This document shows, piece after piece, positions 1 through 13,400 of a stretch of 64,000 nt of DNA. The notes under the pieces are model-generated. The model made no database searches. It was not told the DNA's origin and was given only the letters and a program-made list of their open reading frames with translations. Source of the DNA: Monocercomonoides exilis. Its lineage: Eukaryota; Preaxostyla; Oxymonadida; Polymastigidae. The DNA is taken from the NCBI GenBank assembly GCA_001643675.2, contig LSRY02000007.1, positions 253,001-317,000 on the forward strand, read 5' to 3'. Position numbers and translations under genes: made by a program. Position 1 is the first letter of the stretch; each line of letters starts with the position of its first letter.

Positions 1-3000
1 CCTTTTCCTCTTTTTGTGTCATCTTCAAGTGTAAAAAGCAGCATTGACCAATCCATTTTTAAAAACATATCTAATTCAAAAGAATTGTCAAACACCACAT
101 ACGAAACTTCCAGTGTATCTTCAATAAGCTCTTGTGAATTCGCAAACGTTATTTCTCCATATGATGGGGGAATAATACATGGACTGAGAGGTCACAATTC
201 CCAATGCATTTGCAACACTTCATTTTATTCAAATTTCCGATTGTCAAATGAGAATTTCAACAATAATCATTCAATGGCTAGTCAAAAAATCACTACAGGG
301 GATATGATATGCAATGATTGTTGGTTTATAAATATCACAAATAGAGCTATTTATTTCTTATCTGAAGGAACGCTAAAGCTTTCAAGATGTGTTGGAAAGA
401 ATTGCTTTGTTCCAGAAGCTTCAGGCTCAATGGGTTTTACAAATGGAAAAGGTTCAGTAATAATTGAAGAATCAAATTTTTTCAATTGTTCCTGTCCTCA
501 TTCCGGTGGAGCATTCTGGACTCAGTGCAATTCTTTTTCCTGTTCTCAATCGAATTTCAGTGATGGGGAAGCTGGGCATCAGGCATTTGCACTCCATTTT
601 GATAACACTAAAAATCCTGTTCAAATCAGTTGTTGCATATTCACAAATGGAAAACCGTTTTCTGAAACAAATACAGGAGGAGGTGCAGTAACTTTTATCA
701 CAAATTCAAGCTGTTTTATACGAGAAAGTTCTTTTTCGAGCATTATATCTCGTTCAATTTCATCAGCAGTTGCAATAAGAGGTTCAACAAAGTTTCAAAG
801 CAAACTCTTTTTCTGCTTTTTTGAGAAAAATGTTGGTGATATTTCATCTGATGTTTGTGCAGATGCTGCAAGCAAAAATTATATCCCAAAAGCAAACGTC
901 GTTTTTTGCTTGTCATTTTCAACTGGTCCAAAACCACGTGTGATGATCGGAACATCTGACTGCAGTACATGGATTCCTCAAGGATTCAACATTTTGAAAG
1001 TTGATGTTGTGCATGGAGAAAATAATAGAATGTGCGGTCATGGATCAAGTGATGGCCCTTATTCCACATGCAAAACAATCGAGTACACAATTCAGGTGGC
1101 TGATCACATCTCAGGATTAACCACTCGCGTGGATATCGCTGCTGGAGCGTACACTGAAGAAGGAATGAACGTTAATAATCTCACAATGAACTTTTGTGGA
1201 GCCAGCAAGGAGTCAACAAGCATCTCTTCATCGATAATTACTTTATTTCAGATATCAACTGGTTCTGCTTCGTTGAACAAATTGAAAATTGTCCGGAATT
1301 CTTCAGCATCAATCTCCACACAACTATTTTCAATAACACAGTCAAGCGGACGATTGAATGTCAGTGATTGCATAATTACTGCAGAAGCAACAAATCATAA
1401 TCCATTCGCAACTTCTTTATTTTCATTTTCTTGTGGAGCAATGACATTTTCAGATGTAAAATTCAAATCGATGAAATTCATCTCTGTTTCTGCGATTGCC
1501 ATTGATGCAAAATCTTCTGAGAATCTGGTATTCCGCTCAGTTGATTTCGTTTCAATTGTTCGAAATGAAGGAAATGGAGCTGTTTTTGAAAAAATAGTTC
1601 AAAGAAATGAAGTTGTGACATTTTATGGAATGAATGCGAGCAATTGCCAATGTTTAAAGGGAAGCGGTGGCTGTTCCTGGCTAAGTGTTGAAAGTGGAGG
1701 AGAGGTAATTATCGGGAAGAATAGTGAAATTACAATGTTTTCTGGATGCACAGCAACAGTCAATAACTCAATTGGAGGATTCGGAGGTGCGTTGTTTTTT
1801 GATACAAAAAGAGGAGGAACAAATTTTGTTATACAGAATTTAACTTTTGGTACAGGAGGAAATGAAAACAAAGCAGATTTGGGAGGAAAAAACATTTTCA
1901 TTGATGCACAAAAAATGAGCTCAGTTGTCACATCAACAACATTTCATATTGTTTTGTCATCAGATAGCACAAAAAACACTGAGGCAATGGGGTTTGAAGA
2001 AGGATTCAGAGACATTCCGATTCCTTTAGCTCCATATTTGATGAGACCAAACGAGAAAGCACGCGTTGGCGGTTCTCAACAAAGAGATTTCAGTGCATGA
2101 GGCTTTTCATCATATCCATGTGAAACAATTAGCTATGCTGCCTCACTCAGATATTCTGGTGATCCGAAGACAATAATTTTGAACAGCGGATTTGTCTTCA
2201 AAGAATCAATGGAACTCAATGAAAATAATTGGACGATTGAATGTGGGATTATGGGGACTGAGATTAATATTCAAGGAAATGATCAAGTCCCTTCTGTTGG
2301 CATGATTCATGTGACAAAAACCACAAAGATGAGCAACATTTCGTTCTGTCTCCCTGCATCCTTGCCTTCCACCTCGACATTGATTGCATGCTCAGCAGAA
2401 TCCCTCGAACTGAAAAACTGCGGAGCAAAGTTGAGCAACAGTGGAAACAGCGAATTGGAATATTGCTTTGTGAGAGCTTCTCATTCAACGTTGGTTCTGA
2501 ATACATTCACCGTTAACACGCAACTGTCATTTGCCTCGAATAGCATGATAGTGTCGAGAAATGGCTGCAGTGTGAATCTGAATAACTGCTCCATTTCTGA
2601 AGTTGAAAAGTCAAATGGAAACGGAGGATTCTTTGAATCAGCAGGAAGAAATGAAGGAAACTATTCATGCAACATTATTGTTGATAACTGCACCATTTCC
2701 AGTTGCAAAGCTAGCGGCAACAATGCTTGTGGCGGAGGATTGTTTGTTGAGCTGAAAGAAAATGAGAAGCTCATTGTTAACGGTTCGACAACATTCGATG
2801 GATGCCTCACAGCTTGTGTGGAACACGATACAGGAAAGGGAGGAGCAGTGATGATATCAGTTAACGATGCATCTGCTTCATTCTCATTTGGAGAAAGAGT
2901 GCTCTTCTCTCAGAGCAAAGCAAACAATGCAACTTTCGGAAAAGATTTGTTCATTTCCTGCGGAACTGGAATTTTTCTAAAAGAGAAGACTAACTTCGAA

Positions 3001-4643
3001 TCACTTCTGTTTTTTGACAGTTCCATGGAACCTGATGATCTGAATCAAATGAGTGGAACGGAAAATGGAGAAGATGAACCAAAAATTCCAATATTTGTAT
3101 ATTTTTGTTCATTGGTATCTTCTATTCAAACAGATGGAAATGGTGGAATAGATCATCCATTTTGTGGTTTTAAGGGATTTATGTGTAAATCAATTGATTA
3201 CAGCTTTAAACACAGAATTAGTCCTTCAGTAAATGAAGTTGATGTTGATTCAACAAGCTTTATTAACAACGAGCTCATTGCGATGAATTGTCATTTCTGT
3301 TTAACATCGCAAACTTCAGGAGCATCTGTTTCATTTGATGATAAGGGTGACAATAACTGTGAAGCGCTCATTGTCTGCGAATTAAATTCAACAGTGGAGA
3401 TATCAAATCTTGAGCTTTCATTGCCAGACATACTTCAGCAAAAGCACATTTCTATTCTCGAGAGCTCATCAATACTATCATTGCTTTCCATTTCGTTTGT
3501 TTCAATAAATGAGTCAATATCTCGACAATTTGGAATCTTTCGAGTGTTGGGCGGAAATTTTTCAATGTTAGACGCATTATTCAAAGGAATATTCTTATTT
3601 TTTGGAAGATCTGCGATTGAGATCTGCAACGAACAAGTCAGTAATCTCAACAATTGTTCGCTTATTGGAGTGAAGCAGTACAACGGGGATGGAGGTTGCA
3701 TTTCTGTGAATTTGCAAATTCCAACACCAACATCAGTTTTTTTTGATAATTGTACTGTTTCAGGCGAATGTGCGGAAGGAAAAAATCTGAAAGGAGGAGG
3801 CATTTTTGCTTCACTGCAAAGCGGAGTTATAAGCATTCAGAATACGATGTTTGACGAGTGCAAGGTGCCTTCATCAGGAAGCGAAGCAAATGTAAAAGGT
3901 ATTGGAGGAGGGTTATATTTTTATGCAATGGATGATGAAACAGAACTTTCTTTGAATAAAGTTATGTTTCATGGTTGTTCGGGGTGGAAAGGCGATTGCA
4001 TGTTTGTGGACGGAAACAATTTGAGCTTCTTGATCAAAAAGGAAAGATTTTCATTTGAATGGGCAGAATTAGGTGAAAAGGATCTGATGGGCTTTGAACG
4101 AAGCACAACAAGCAGCAGTGTTGAACTTCTTCTTGGCGCATTTCTGACTCCGTTTGAAGGCAAAGGATTTGTGAGTGGGGATGGTGAAGGTCTTGATCAT
4201 TCAGGCTGCGGGTTGAGAGCTTATCCATGCAGAACAGTGCCACATTTGCTGAAAAGGCGCTTCCAAGCAATCTCTTCAACAACAGCAGAAATTACTTTTT
4301 CAAGTTCTTATTCAATCAAAGATGCATTTGCAATTCAATCATATTCAGCTTGCTTTGAAAGTGAAATGGAAGGAATGGAAACTGTTATTGAAGAAGATGA
4401 AACTGGAGTTGCTGATGGACTGATTGAAACAAGAAATACAGTTTCATTCAGTTGCATAAAATTTTCCTTGCCTTCTCAATTCACTGTTGAGCGCAGTTGC
4501 TTGTTCCTATGTTATTCATCATAATAACACTTCAAAAGTGCTCTGCGCAGCTTAAAGGCGGAGTCGGAAAAGTTGAGTATAACTTCGTTAAAGTTATGAA
4601 TGGAGAAGTGTTCGAGAAAACAATCTCCAACGCAAACAATTGA
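1..4643 (+). pseudogene. Broken, truncated beta-helix receptor pseudokinase relative
   Basis: The reading frame is already open at base 1, so the 5' end lies outside the window. It translates into Cys/Asn/Ser-rich beta-helix-like sequence with GGA/GGG turns. Four module headers of the CG...PC type lie near 1,030, 2,095, 3,160 and 4,203, about 1.05 kb apart, matching the first four modules of the intact gene at 30,697-39,975. Two lesions are visible. An in-frame TGA at 2,098-2,100 sits exactly where the relatives have the header Cys (Ser-Gly-Cys-Gly became Ser-Ala-stop-Gly). A frame change near 4,515 moves the homologous reading (ITLQKCSAQLKGGVGKVEYN) to another frame, which stops at 4,641-4,643. 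The transmembrane and kinase-like parts are absent, and a 39-base poly-A tract follows. Family membership is clear from the shared module order. Loss of function is inferred from the lesions. Confidence 0.8.
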
Positions 4644-4759
4644 ATTGAACTGTTTTGAAATTTCTAATTGAGAATATCAGAATATAATGAATTTGTATCA
4701 ACTTTTCATCCTAATTCAATGAAACAGCTTCACTTCAGATCAAAAATGATTGAAATACT

Positions 4760-4802
<43 letters not shown>

Positions 4803-5031
4803 AGAGAGAGAGATAAAGAAAAAGAGAATGAAAAAGAGAGAAGAATAGTTGATGTTTGTTTTGTTTTCCACTGAATAAAGATGTGAAGTTAAAATTAGAG
4901 ATCCTAAATATTGGAATGATTTTTTAAAAATAATTGATCAAACATTTGAAGTGTTTTTTAAATAATAATTATGTTGAGAGCAAATAAATAATGTGATGCT
5001 ACGAATTATATATTGAACAAAAAAAAAAAAA

Positions 5032-5098
<67 letters not shown>

Positions 5099-5237
5099 AT
5101 GTTTGAAAAAGATAAAAAATATACCCATATTAAATTAGATTAATTGAAAAAATACTTATTACGGATTGAGAAAAGAATTAGATCTGAATAATATATAAAA
5201 GTGTTTTTGAATTTCTTCATATTTTCTTAAATAAAAA
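4644..5237. repeat. Poly-A and (GA)n simple repeats between genes
   Basis: This AT-rich gap holds a 39-base poly-A run at 4,761-4,799 followed by a short GA-rich stretch, then a 12-base A run and a GA dinucleotide repeat of about 62 bases at 5,034-5,095. No coding sequence is seen. The last 130 bases directly precede the H2A.Z start codon and should contain its promoter, but I see no recognisable motif. Confidence 0.85.
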
Positions 5238-5777
5238 ATGGTACGCCTTTGTGAAATAATTATCAAGTAACAACAATTTCATTTGTTTTATTATCATCAA
5301 AGGTTCAAGCTCAAAAAGCGCCGGCAAATCCAACAGTTGTGAAAAGCGACAAACCAAAAAAAGCTATTAAATCAAGATCATTAAGAGCTGGTCTTCAATT
5401 TCCTGTAGGTCGTATCCATCGTTTTTTGAAAGACAGCTTGTCTCACAGAGGAAGAGTTGGAGCAACTGCTGCTGTTTACTCTGCTGCTATACTCGTATGT
5501 TATTAAAAATTCTTGTTGGAATTCTATAAATCTTTATTGTTATTTTCAATTTTAGGAATACTTAACTGCAGAAGTTTTAGAATTAGCAGGAAATGCTTCA
5601 AAAGGACTTAAGGTGAAAAGAATCACACCAAGACATCTTTTGTTGGCCATCAGAGGAGATGAAGAGCTGGATCAATTAATAAAGGCGACAATCGCTGGTG
5701 GTGGTGTGATGCCTCACATCCACAAGGCTTTGATTGGGCCAAAGGCTACCAAAGAAGATGAACTTCATCAAGCCTAA
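5238..5777 (+). CDS. H2A.Z: Histone variant H2A.Z
   Basis: Core histone variant that replaces H2A in nucleosomes at promoters and regulatory chromatin. Three exons are joined: 5,238-5,240 (the ATG alone), 5,303-5,494 and 5,556-5,777, giving 138 residues. The introns are 62 bp (GTACGC...AAAG) and 61 bp (GTATGT...TTTAG). The H2A signature [13 protein letters not shown] is present near residue 46. The variant-specific C-terminal half ([17 protein letters not shown] followed by [10 protein letters not shown]) identifies H2A.Z rather than canonical H2A. The N-terminal tail is short and Lys-containing. The start is supported because the acceptor restores a continuous frame right after the ATG. The TAA stop is followed at once by an AATAAA-like sequence. 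The family assignment is secure. Confidence 0.95.
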
Positions 5778-6005
5778 ATAAAAAATACATTTCATTGGCT
5801 TTGTTTTATTTATTTGTTTTTTTAATAAAATCGTTTTTTCAAAACGAAAAGTTAATTTGTGTTGAATATTAATTAAAAGAATAAAGCTTTCAATTTTTAT
5901 TATTATTATTACAAAAACGTTTCTTTTCACACAAGAGAATGAAGAAAAATTGATGAGAATAAAAAAATTATCACCCCTTTATATATTTTTCGCATTAAAG
6001 AAAAA

Positions 6006-6609
6006 ATGAGTGTTCTTCCTGGTGACTGGGATTGCCCTGTATGAACCACATTTGTCAAATAATACTTTGAAGGACTAGAAATGTGGGATTAATTTAAAAT
6101 TTAACAAATGAACAATTTTTAGAAATGCAAGGCTCATAACTTTGCACGAAGAACCACGTGCTACAGCTGCGGGAAAGGAAAATCGGTTCAGGAGGTGGCA
6201 AGATCACACAATTCTTTATCACTTTCAGATAAAAGTGTTCAAGAAAGGCGAGGCATGCTATGTTTATACAGTGTTCATTTTTATTTGACAAACATCTTTT
6301 GAAAAAATTTTTTCAGGAGATTGGTATTGCAAAAGTTTGTTTCAATGAATATTCCAATATTGAAGAATAATACATCAAATCGAAACTTATAGGCTGTGGC
6401 TATTTAAATTTTGCTTCTCGAACAAATTGCCAAAATTGTTCTGATCCAATCGACAAAAATCAAGAACGCATTAAAGGAGACTCGCCAAGTGATTCGAAAC
6501 GCATTCCTGTGGTAGAAATAAAAGAAGGTGATTGGATATGCACTAATTGTTCCACGCACAATTTTGCCAGAAGAAAAGAATGCTTCAAGTGTTCTGCTCC
6601 AAGATCATG
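6006..6609 (+). CDS. Protein with three RanBP2-type zinc fingers
   Basis: A small protein made almost only of RanBP2-type zinc fingers (W-x-C-x2-C-x10-C-x2-C), a fold that binds ssRNA (as in ZRANB2) or ubiquitin. Finger 1 is split by an 84-bp intron: GDWDCP at 6,021-6,038, then KCKAHNFARRTTCYSC from 6,123. Finger 2 is split by intron 6,335-6,392: DWYCK, then SCGYLNFASRTNCQNC. Finger 3, DWICTNCSTHNFARRKECFKC, ends the protein at TGA 6,607-6,609. A further intron ends at AG 6,315-6,316, but its 5' end is unresolved. GT at 6,235 (GTGTTC) and a GC-AG start at 6,253 (GCATGC) both keep the frame, and the second recreates the GDW of the other fingers. Both Phe-Ala-Arg-Arg linkers favour RNA binding. 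That role is inference. Confidence 0.85.
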
Positions 6610-6775
6610 AAAAGCTAATTATTAAGATCATAGAAAATGCAAATGAAAAAACGAATTTGATATTTTTTTGTAAAAAAAATAGAAAATAATGCATATTTCA
6701 ATCTTTTTATTTGAACTTTTTTCTTAATTGGTACCAAAATTTTTTGAAATGAAAAAAAGTTTAAAACACGTCAAT

Positions 6776-6850
6776 AAAAATAAAAATAAAAAATAAAAAA
6801 TAAAAAATAAAAAATAAAAAATAAAAAATAAAAAATTAAAAATTAAAAAT
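6776..6850. repeat. (TAAAAAA)n minisatellite
   Basis: About ten tandem copies of a 7-base AT-only unit, degenerating at the right end into TTAAAAA variants. Confidence 0.9.
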
Positions 6851-6980
6851 GAAAAATACTAAAAACAGACATTCTGATTCATACTAAAAATTAATGCTTC
6901 ATTATAATTATTAAATAATTCTAATGAAATTAGTTTTTTATTGAATCTTTAATAAATTTCTCTTGATATGTGAGAAAATT

Positions 6981-7188
6981 TGGCTGACACTTTATGAAAT
7001 CACACTTTTGTTCGAGTTTTGATCAAAAATTTGGTTTCAATGGGATTTAAATTAAAATGAGTTGAAATTGGGAACACTTTTTGCTTGATATTGCTATCGC
7101 AAAAAAAAAATTTTTTTTTCCAATTCTATTGAGATTAATTCTTTTATCAAAACTCGAACGAAAGCATGATTTCTAAAAGGATCGGCCA
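6981..7188. mobile_element. MITE-like element with imperfect terminal inverted repeats
   Basis: The arm at 6,981-7,025 matches the reverse complement of 7,144-7,188. The inner part, around GTTCGAGTTTTGAT, is nearly perfect, and the outer 20 bases match at about two positions in three. The 118-base interior has no ORF. This looks like a small non-autonomous DNA transposon or a fold-back sequence. No convincing target-site duplication was seen, so the mobile-element reading is tentative. Confidence 0.4.
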
Positions 7189-7462
7189 TATGGACTTTCA
7201 AGATTTTTTTGCATAAAGCATGATAAAAATTGTTTCACTTATATCATTTTCAAACTGAAGCAGATTTCAAAATAAATTTGATTTTCATATCTGTAAACAA
7301 ACATCATTGATATAATATCATTATGTTTTGAGACCTCAAACGTATTTCAAAAAATAATCCATTTATTTCAAATTTTTTGATCACAAAAAGTTCATCTATG
7401 ATGCATAATTTTTAAATGAAAATGCCTGAAGTTGAAAATTTTGTCACATATGAATTTTTCAA

Positions 7463-10400
7463 AGTCAACATTTTTGTTGTTGTATTCAAGTTGAAAGTTT
7501 GTTGTTGGCATGCATTTCCAATCATTGAACAAACCATTTTCAACTTCCTGTTGATCAAAACACCCATATTTATGAAAAACAAAAGTGCAGGAAAAATCAA
7601 AATTTATTCCTGCATGCTGCCAATCATTCATCTTGTTGCAATTCTGAGCTTTTTCTTGAATGTCAATGCTTTTGAAGACAATTCTTTGAGAAATACAAAT
7701 GATGAATCATCCTTTTTTGGATTCTCCAAAAACGATGAATATTCATTATCCAGTCAAAAATCGAATATTTCACAAAACAACAACAGCGAAGATCGATCCA
7801 CTCATTTTCAAGAAGATGGAATATTGGAGTTTTCATGTTTGAAAACTTCGTTTTCATTGATGAACACTTCCATAACTTTCTCAAAGTTGCAGTTCCAAAC
7901 AAGAGGAGATATAAATGTTGTTGATGGAACTTTATCCAACGTGATTGTTCTTGGGTGCATGATATTGTGCAACGATGAGAAAACAAATGGTCTATTCAGA
8001 ATTGTTTATGGAAGAGCACTATTCAATAACATATCAATGAACACAAAATGCAAAAGCAATCAAATTCCACAATTATTGGTCTCTGAGCATTCAGCCAAAA
8101 AGAGATGGATTGGGAATGATTTTGTAGCAATCATGTTGTCATCTTCGATATTTAATGATCTTGTATTTGAAAAGGCTCCGATTATTGATTCCTCACATTC
8201 ATCTTTTTTATCTATTGCCAAATGTGTCTTCTCGAACATTTCTTCCACTCAAAAGAAGAATCCATTTTGTTCAGAAACATCGGAGCTTCAGAATGGAAAT
8301 AGGGTATTCGTCATTTCTGGATGTGAATTGCATGGTGTTGAAAACGTGTTTTATGGAGGAATAGGAGACAGAAATCAAGCATTGCATGTTTTCAACACAA
8401 GTGTGATGCATTGTGCCAGAACCATGAATTCAAGTTCAAGAGTGGAACTCAAAGAGGATTGGAGCTTTGAATACACCGAATTTGTCAATCAGCATGTTAC
8501 TGATTATTCAGCAACAAATGATGGATTTAATACATGTGGAGGAGCAATTTTGTTCAATGGCCAGTCATCTTCGTTGAATGTTATGAGTTGCATTTTCATG
8601 GTTTGATTTGTTTTTTGTTTTTAATCAAAAAATATAAAAGTTCTTGAATTAAAATTTTTTTGTTTGTTTTTTCTCTTAAAAATTTTTTTATTTGAGTTCA
8701 GAATTGTTCCTGCAGCAGATGGGGAGGAGGAATTTGTGTTTTTAATTCTTTGAGTACAAGAATAGGGAACTGTTCATTCGATCATTGTATTGGAATAAGA
8801 AACAATGAAAATTCAGGCTCTCATGGAGGGACAATTTTCATCGATAAATCACAATGTTATGATATCGTCCATTCAATTGTTAAAAACGGATATACAACTG
8901 AGTTTGGAGGTGGTATTTTCTTAAATTATAGGAGTACATCCATATCAACTGAGTGCAATTTTGATACTCTTGAAAATGGATTTCCAGTCCTTTTATTCAA
9001 CGTCACTTGTACAAATGAAACTTCAAAAACAAGTTATGGAGGAGCATTACACATTAGGAATTATCTTCCAACTTTTTTTATCATGAGTGAATGTGTCTTT
9101 CAGAATTGTTCTGTGAACTCTTCACGTGGAGGAGGTTTTTTCATTGATGTTAGTCCTCTTGAATTAAATTCAAAGTTTTGTTTCTATTGCTTCTTCTTCA
9201 ATAATTCTGCCTCACAGGCATCAGATGCGTATTTTTATGATACTGATGGAAAGATAAAAGAAAGTCCATTTGTCGAATGTTATTCATTGACAAGTGGAGA
9301 GAGCAGATGTGTGAGCTCCTCACAAGGCACAAAGAATGATTGGCTGCCAAATGGATTTCTTGTGAGATATGTCATTCCAGATGGAGGAAACAACAATGCG
9401 CTCTGTGGGTTGATTGTTGAGGATGGTTGCAGCTCATTGAAATTCACATTGGAAGACACATTAACAAAGAGCAGATGCAGAATCATGCTGATCGAGGGAA
9501 TATATGAGATGGCTGAATCAAATGGATTTGTTATATTTGGGAAGAGAATTTCTCTTCAAGGGAGAGGAAAGGATGAAACACAATTGAATCCAGTCCAGGT
9601 TGGAGCAGACAAAGTGTTTCTGAGTGTGGATGATGGGATATGCAAACTGTCATCTTTGAGCATTGTGTTTGACTCACATGAAAGTTCAAGATTGTTCCGA
9701 CTGAGCTCCTCAAATTCTCAGTTATTTCTTCAAGAGCTTGCAATCAGCACCCCATTGAATCAGGAAGGTCATCCCTCAAAAGAATATTTGAACAGTTTGT
9801 TTGAGGTGAATTTTGCCAACTTTCGAATGACAGACTGCATTGTCGAGAATGTGTTGTCCAAGGCCAGTCTCTTTCAAGAAGCTTCTTCTGCTTCATTATT
9901 GGTATCGTCTTCATCTTCTTCTCTTCCAAACAATGATGAATCCTTTGTTGTCAATTCCAACTTTTCACATGTGACAAAAACAGAAGGAGATGGAGCAGTG
10001 ATGTCAAAGACAATCAGTGAGGGAGAGTCATTTTGTCTGTGCAACACAACAATCGAGAACTGTGAGTGTTCGAGTGGGAGTGGAGGAGGGATCAGGATTG
10101 ACATGGCATCATCCACCAGCACCTTCAGAATGGGATCTTCTTCGTTTCCAACCACACTCAACTCGTGTTCATGCAGCAAGTGTGGAGGAGGATTGTATCT
10201 TTGGCTGGGGGATGGAGCTGCAGACTTTGTGATTTCATCAGTGAGTTTTGTGGATTGTGAGGCAAGAGAGGGAGGGAGAAATCTCTTTGTGAACGGGAGC
10301 AACATGAATGGCGAGACAATCAATTTGGAGAAGATTTGTGTTTCACTGAATGGACTGGGATATGAAGAGTTGATGGGATTTGATAGAAGTCTGAGTGAGA

Positions 10401-13400
10401 TGGGAATGTTTCCGTTGAATGTGTTTTTGGAGTCATTCCAACCGCCAGCACATGTTGGAGGAACTGAAGGAAACTGGGTTTTTGATTCGAATTTTTGTGG
10501 ATTCAGCTTCTTCCCATGCCTGACAATAATGCATGCGACTCAGATCAGATTTGGCTCATCACAAAGGCAGATTGTTGTTGGAGAGGGATATGAGCTGGAT
10601 GAGGAGATGATTATTGATGGACCAGTTTGGAACATCTCATGTGGGGAAAAGGGAATGGTTGTTGATGTGCATGCACCACAAACAGAGCTCTCCAATGAAT
10701 GGCTGGTGAGTGTTTCCACTGAGTGTTCAATATACAACATCTGCTTCTCCCTTCCTTCTTCTCTCTCAGATGCCCACTCTTTCATCACACTCCCCACTTC
10801 CACTTCCTTTCTCACTCTCTCAAACTGTTCATCAATGAATTCAACATCTGATTCGGGGAGTGAGATTGGATTCTGCTTTGTGAGTGTGGTTGGAGGGGAG
10901 TTGAAGATGGAAATGTTTGAGACAAAAGGAGCAATGGTGTTTTCATCACATTCGTTGATTGAAGGGAAGGGGAGCAGTTTTGTTGTGAATTGTGTTGAGT
11001 GTGTTTTTGAGGGAATCACAAAAGAGAATGGAGATGGAGCTTGCATTTGTGTTTGTGCTGAGGATGAGACAAGTGCTCATGAATCAGAAAAGAATCAACT
11101 GATAATTGACAACTGCACATTGAATGGATGTTGGACAAAGGGGAACAGAGCCAAAGGGGGAGGAATGCATGTGTGTCTGAGAGGCAATGATGAAATGGTT
11201 GCGAATGGGTCATCGAAGTTTGAAGGGTGCTGTGCAGGAAAGAGAGATGAAGGAGAGAAGGATGGATGTGGAGGAGGAATATTTTTATCATTGGAGGATG
11301 AAGCAACTCAGTTTGTTCTCCTGGATATGAAGTTTGTGGGGTGCTGTGCCTGGAAAGGGAAGAATGTGTTTGTGAATGGGAGCTCTCTGGATGAGGTTGT
11401 GGATTCCGCGCATTTCTGCTGGGAGATGAGTGAGAAGGAGAAGTCATCGATGGATGAGTTGTGTGGGTGGGAGAGAAGCAGCACAGGAGTTGGGTTTGTG
11501 ATTCCGCTTGTGGTGTATCTGTGGAGCAACTTCAGTGGGAGTGGGTTTGTCGATGGGGAGGAAGGAGGAGACTTCAGTGGATGTGGATATGCTGTTGCTC
11601 CATGCAGATCCATCTCCCATCTCATCTCCCTCAAATTCACCCCACTCCCTGGAAGTGCTTCCGATGATGAAGATGGATTGTCCATCTCAGTGTCTCACAT
11701 TTCCTCGCTCACCTCATCCCTTTCGCTTTCATCTTCTGTTGAATCAGAACACATCTCAATGAAATTCATTGGGAAAGACAAAGAGTCAGGGATTTGTGTG
11801 GGCGATGATCCAGTTGGAAATGAAGAATGGATGATCCATTCGACCATCCATCTTTCATTTGAGGTTCTCTCCTTCCACATCCCAACAGCATTTGCCCATC
11901 ATAGAACATTCATCAGATCCTCAACTTCCTCATCGCTTCTCGAAATGAAACACTGCTCTTTCACCCCTCAAAGTTCCAGTGAGCCTGTCTCATTCACTTT
12001 GTTGAGTGTTTCAGAGGGAAGCCTGTTGATTGACAATTGCACCTTGTCCTCGTTCTCAACCACTCACCCATTTCTCCTTGTTTCACTTCCTTCTCAGTCA
12101 ATCACCCTTTCCAATATGACAGTCTCGAATGTCTCGACATCTTCGTGCTCTCTTGTGACATTCGAAAGAACACCATCTCATCTGCCTGTGAATTCATCTG
12201 CTCACAATGAAGTGTCAGACAAGCCTTGTTGCTCCCTCCAAATCCAGTCATCCTCATTTGCCAACAACACATGCTCCGGTGACAGTGCAACCATTCTTTG
12301 CCTTGGTCTGTTCGATGCTGTGGAGAGTGTTGTTGAGAAGTGCACATTTAGCCGGTGTGTGAGCGAGGCGAGTGAAAGGGGAGGGGCACTGATGATGTGT
12401 GCGAAGAGCGAGGAGTCATCGGTGGAGGTGAGGCAATGCTCATTCACACTCTGCAGGTGCTCGACTGTGGTTGGGAGAGGAGGCGGAATGATGTTTGATT
12501 GTGTGGATCCCTCATCACCAACACCTTCACCAACACCAGCACCAGATGGCCCATCTTTTCTCCCACTGAAGATTTCAGAGATCCGATTCACAATGAATGA
12601 TGCACTGGTGGGGAAGGATATATTCATCAACTGCCAGTCGATCGAGCAGCAGATCAACGAAACACTCTTTGCCCTCGACTTCACCCAGGAGTCGCTCCAG
12701 TCGAACAAGTCCATCTGTGCGAGTGATGCTGACGAGCAGGATGTGGACTTGATCCCCTTGATTACCTTCTTGTATGCACCCCAGATCTTTGTGTCTCTCG
12801 ATTCGGCAGACACTCGCCAGTGTGGATTGCCAACAAACCCCTGCCAGAGCATCTCATCTGCTGTTCACCACATCCAGCCTGGACTTGTTAACATCATTTT
12901 CATCAACACCTCGTCCACCTTCCTCGCAGAGACAACTGTGCATGGGCTGTCCATCCTGCCTTCAACAAAGCAGCAGGCAACAGTCCAGCTGAGCACAACC
13001 ATTCCACACACAGGAGATGCCCAGAGTGTGGTTCTGTTTGAGGAGGATTGCACAGTTCGCAACTGCCTGATATCATTTGCCTCTTCGTTTGAGGCAGCAC
13101 ACTCAGCAGTATTCGCTGAAATGTCTGGATCGTTGGAAGTGTCTCAGTGCACATTCACAGCAGCCGATGCCTCGTTGGAGCTGGATTCACATGTGATGGC
13201 TGTTTGGGGAGGAGTTCTGAAGATGAGCGAGACATCATTCAGATGTCTGTCTTTTGCAAAACCCTTGCTTTTGTTTTCAGATGGATCAGAAATTGTGCTT
13301 TCCCAAATGACTCTGGACTTTCTCGCATCGACAGCTGATGTTGTGGCAGTTGGATTGAGTCCAAGAGTCTCGATTGAAAAAATGAACTGTTCCAACATCT

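Larger units (their letters stand above)
6610..7462. other. AT-rich intergenic stretch without genes
   Basis: No coding sequence is seen. The stretch contains a TAAAAAA minisatellite and an imperfect inverted-repeat element, both listed separately. Confidence 0.7.
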
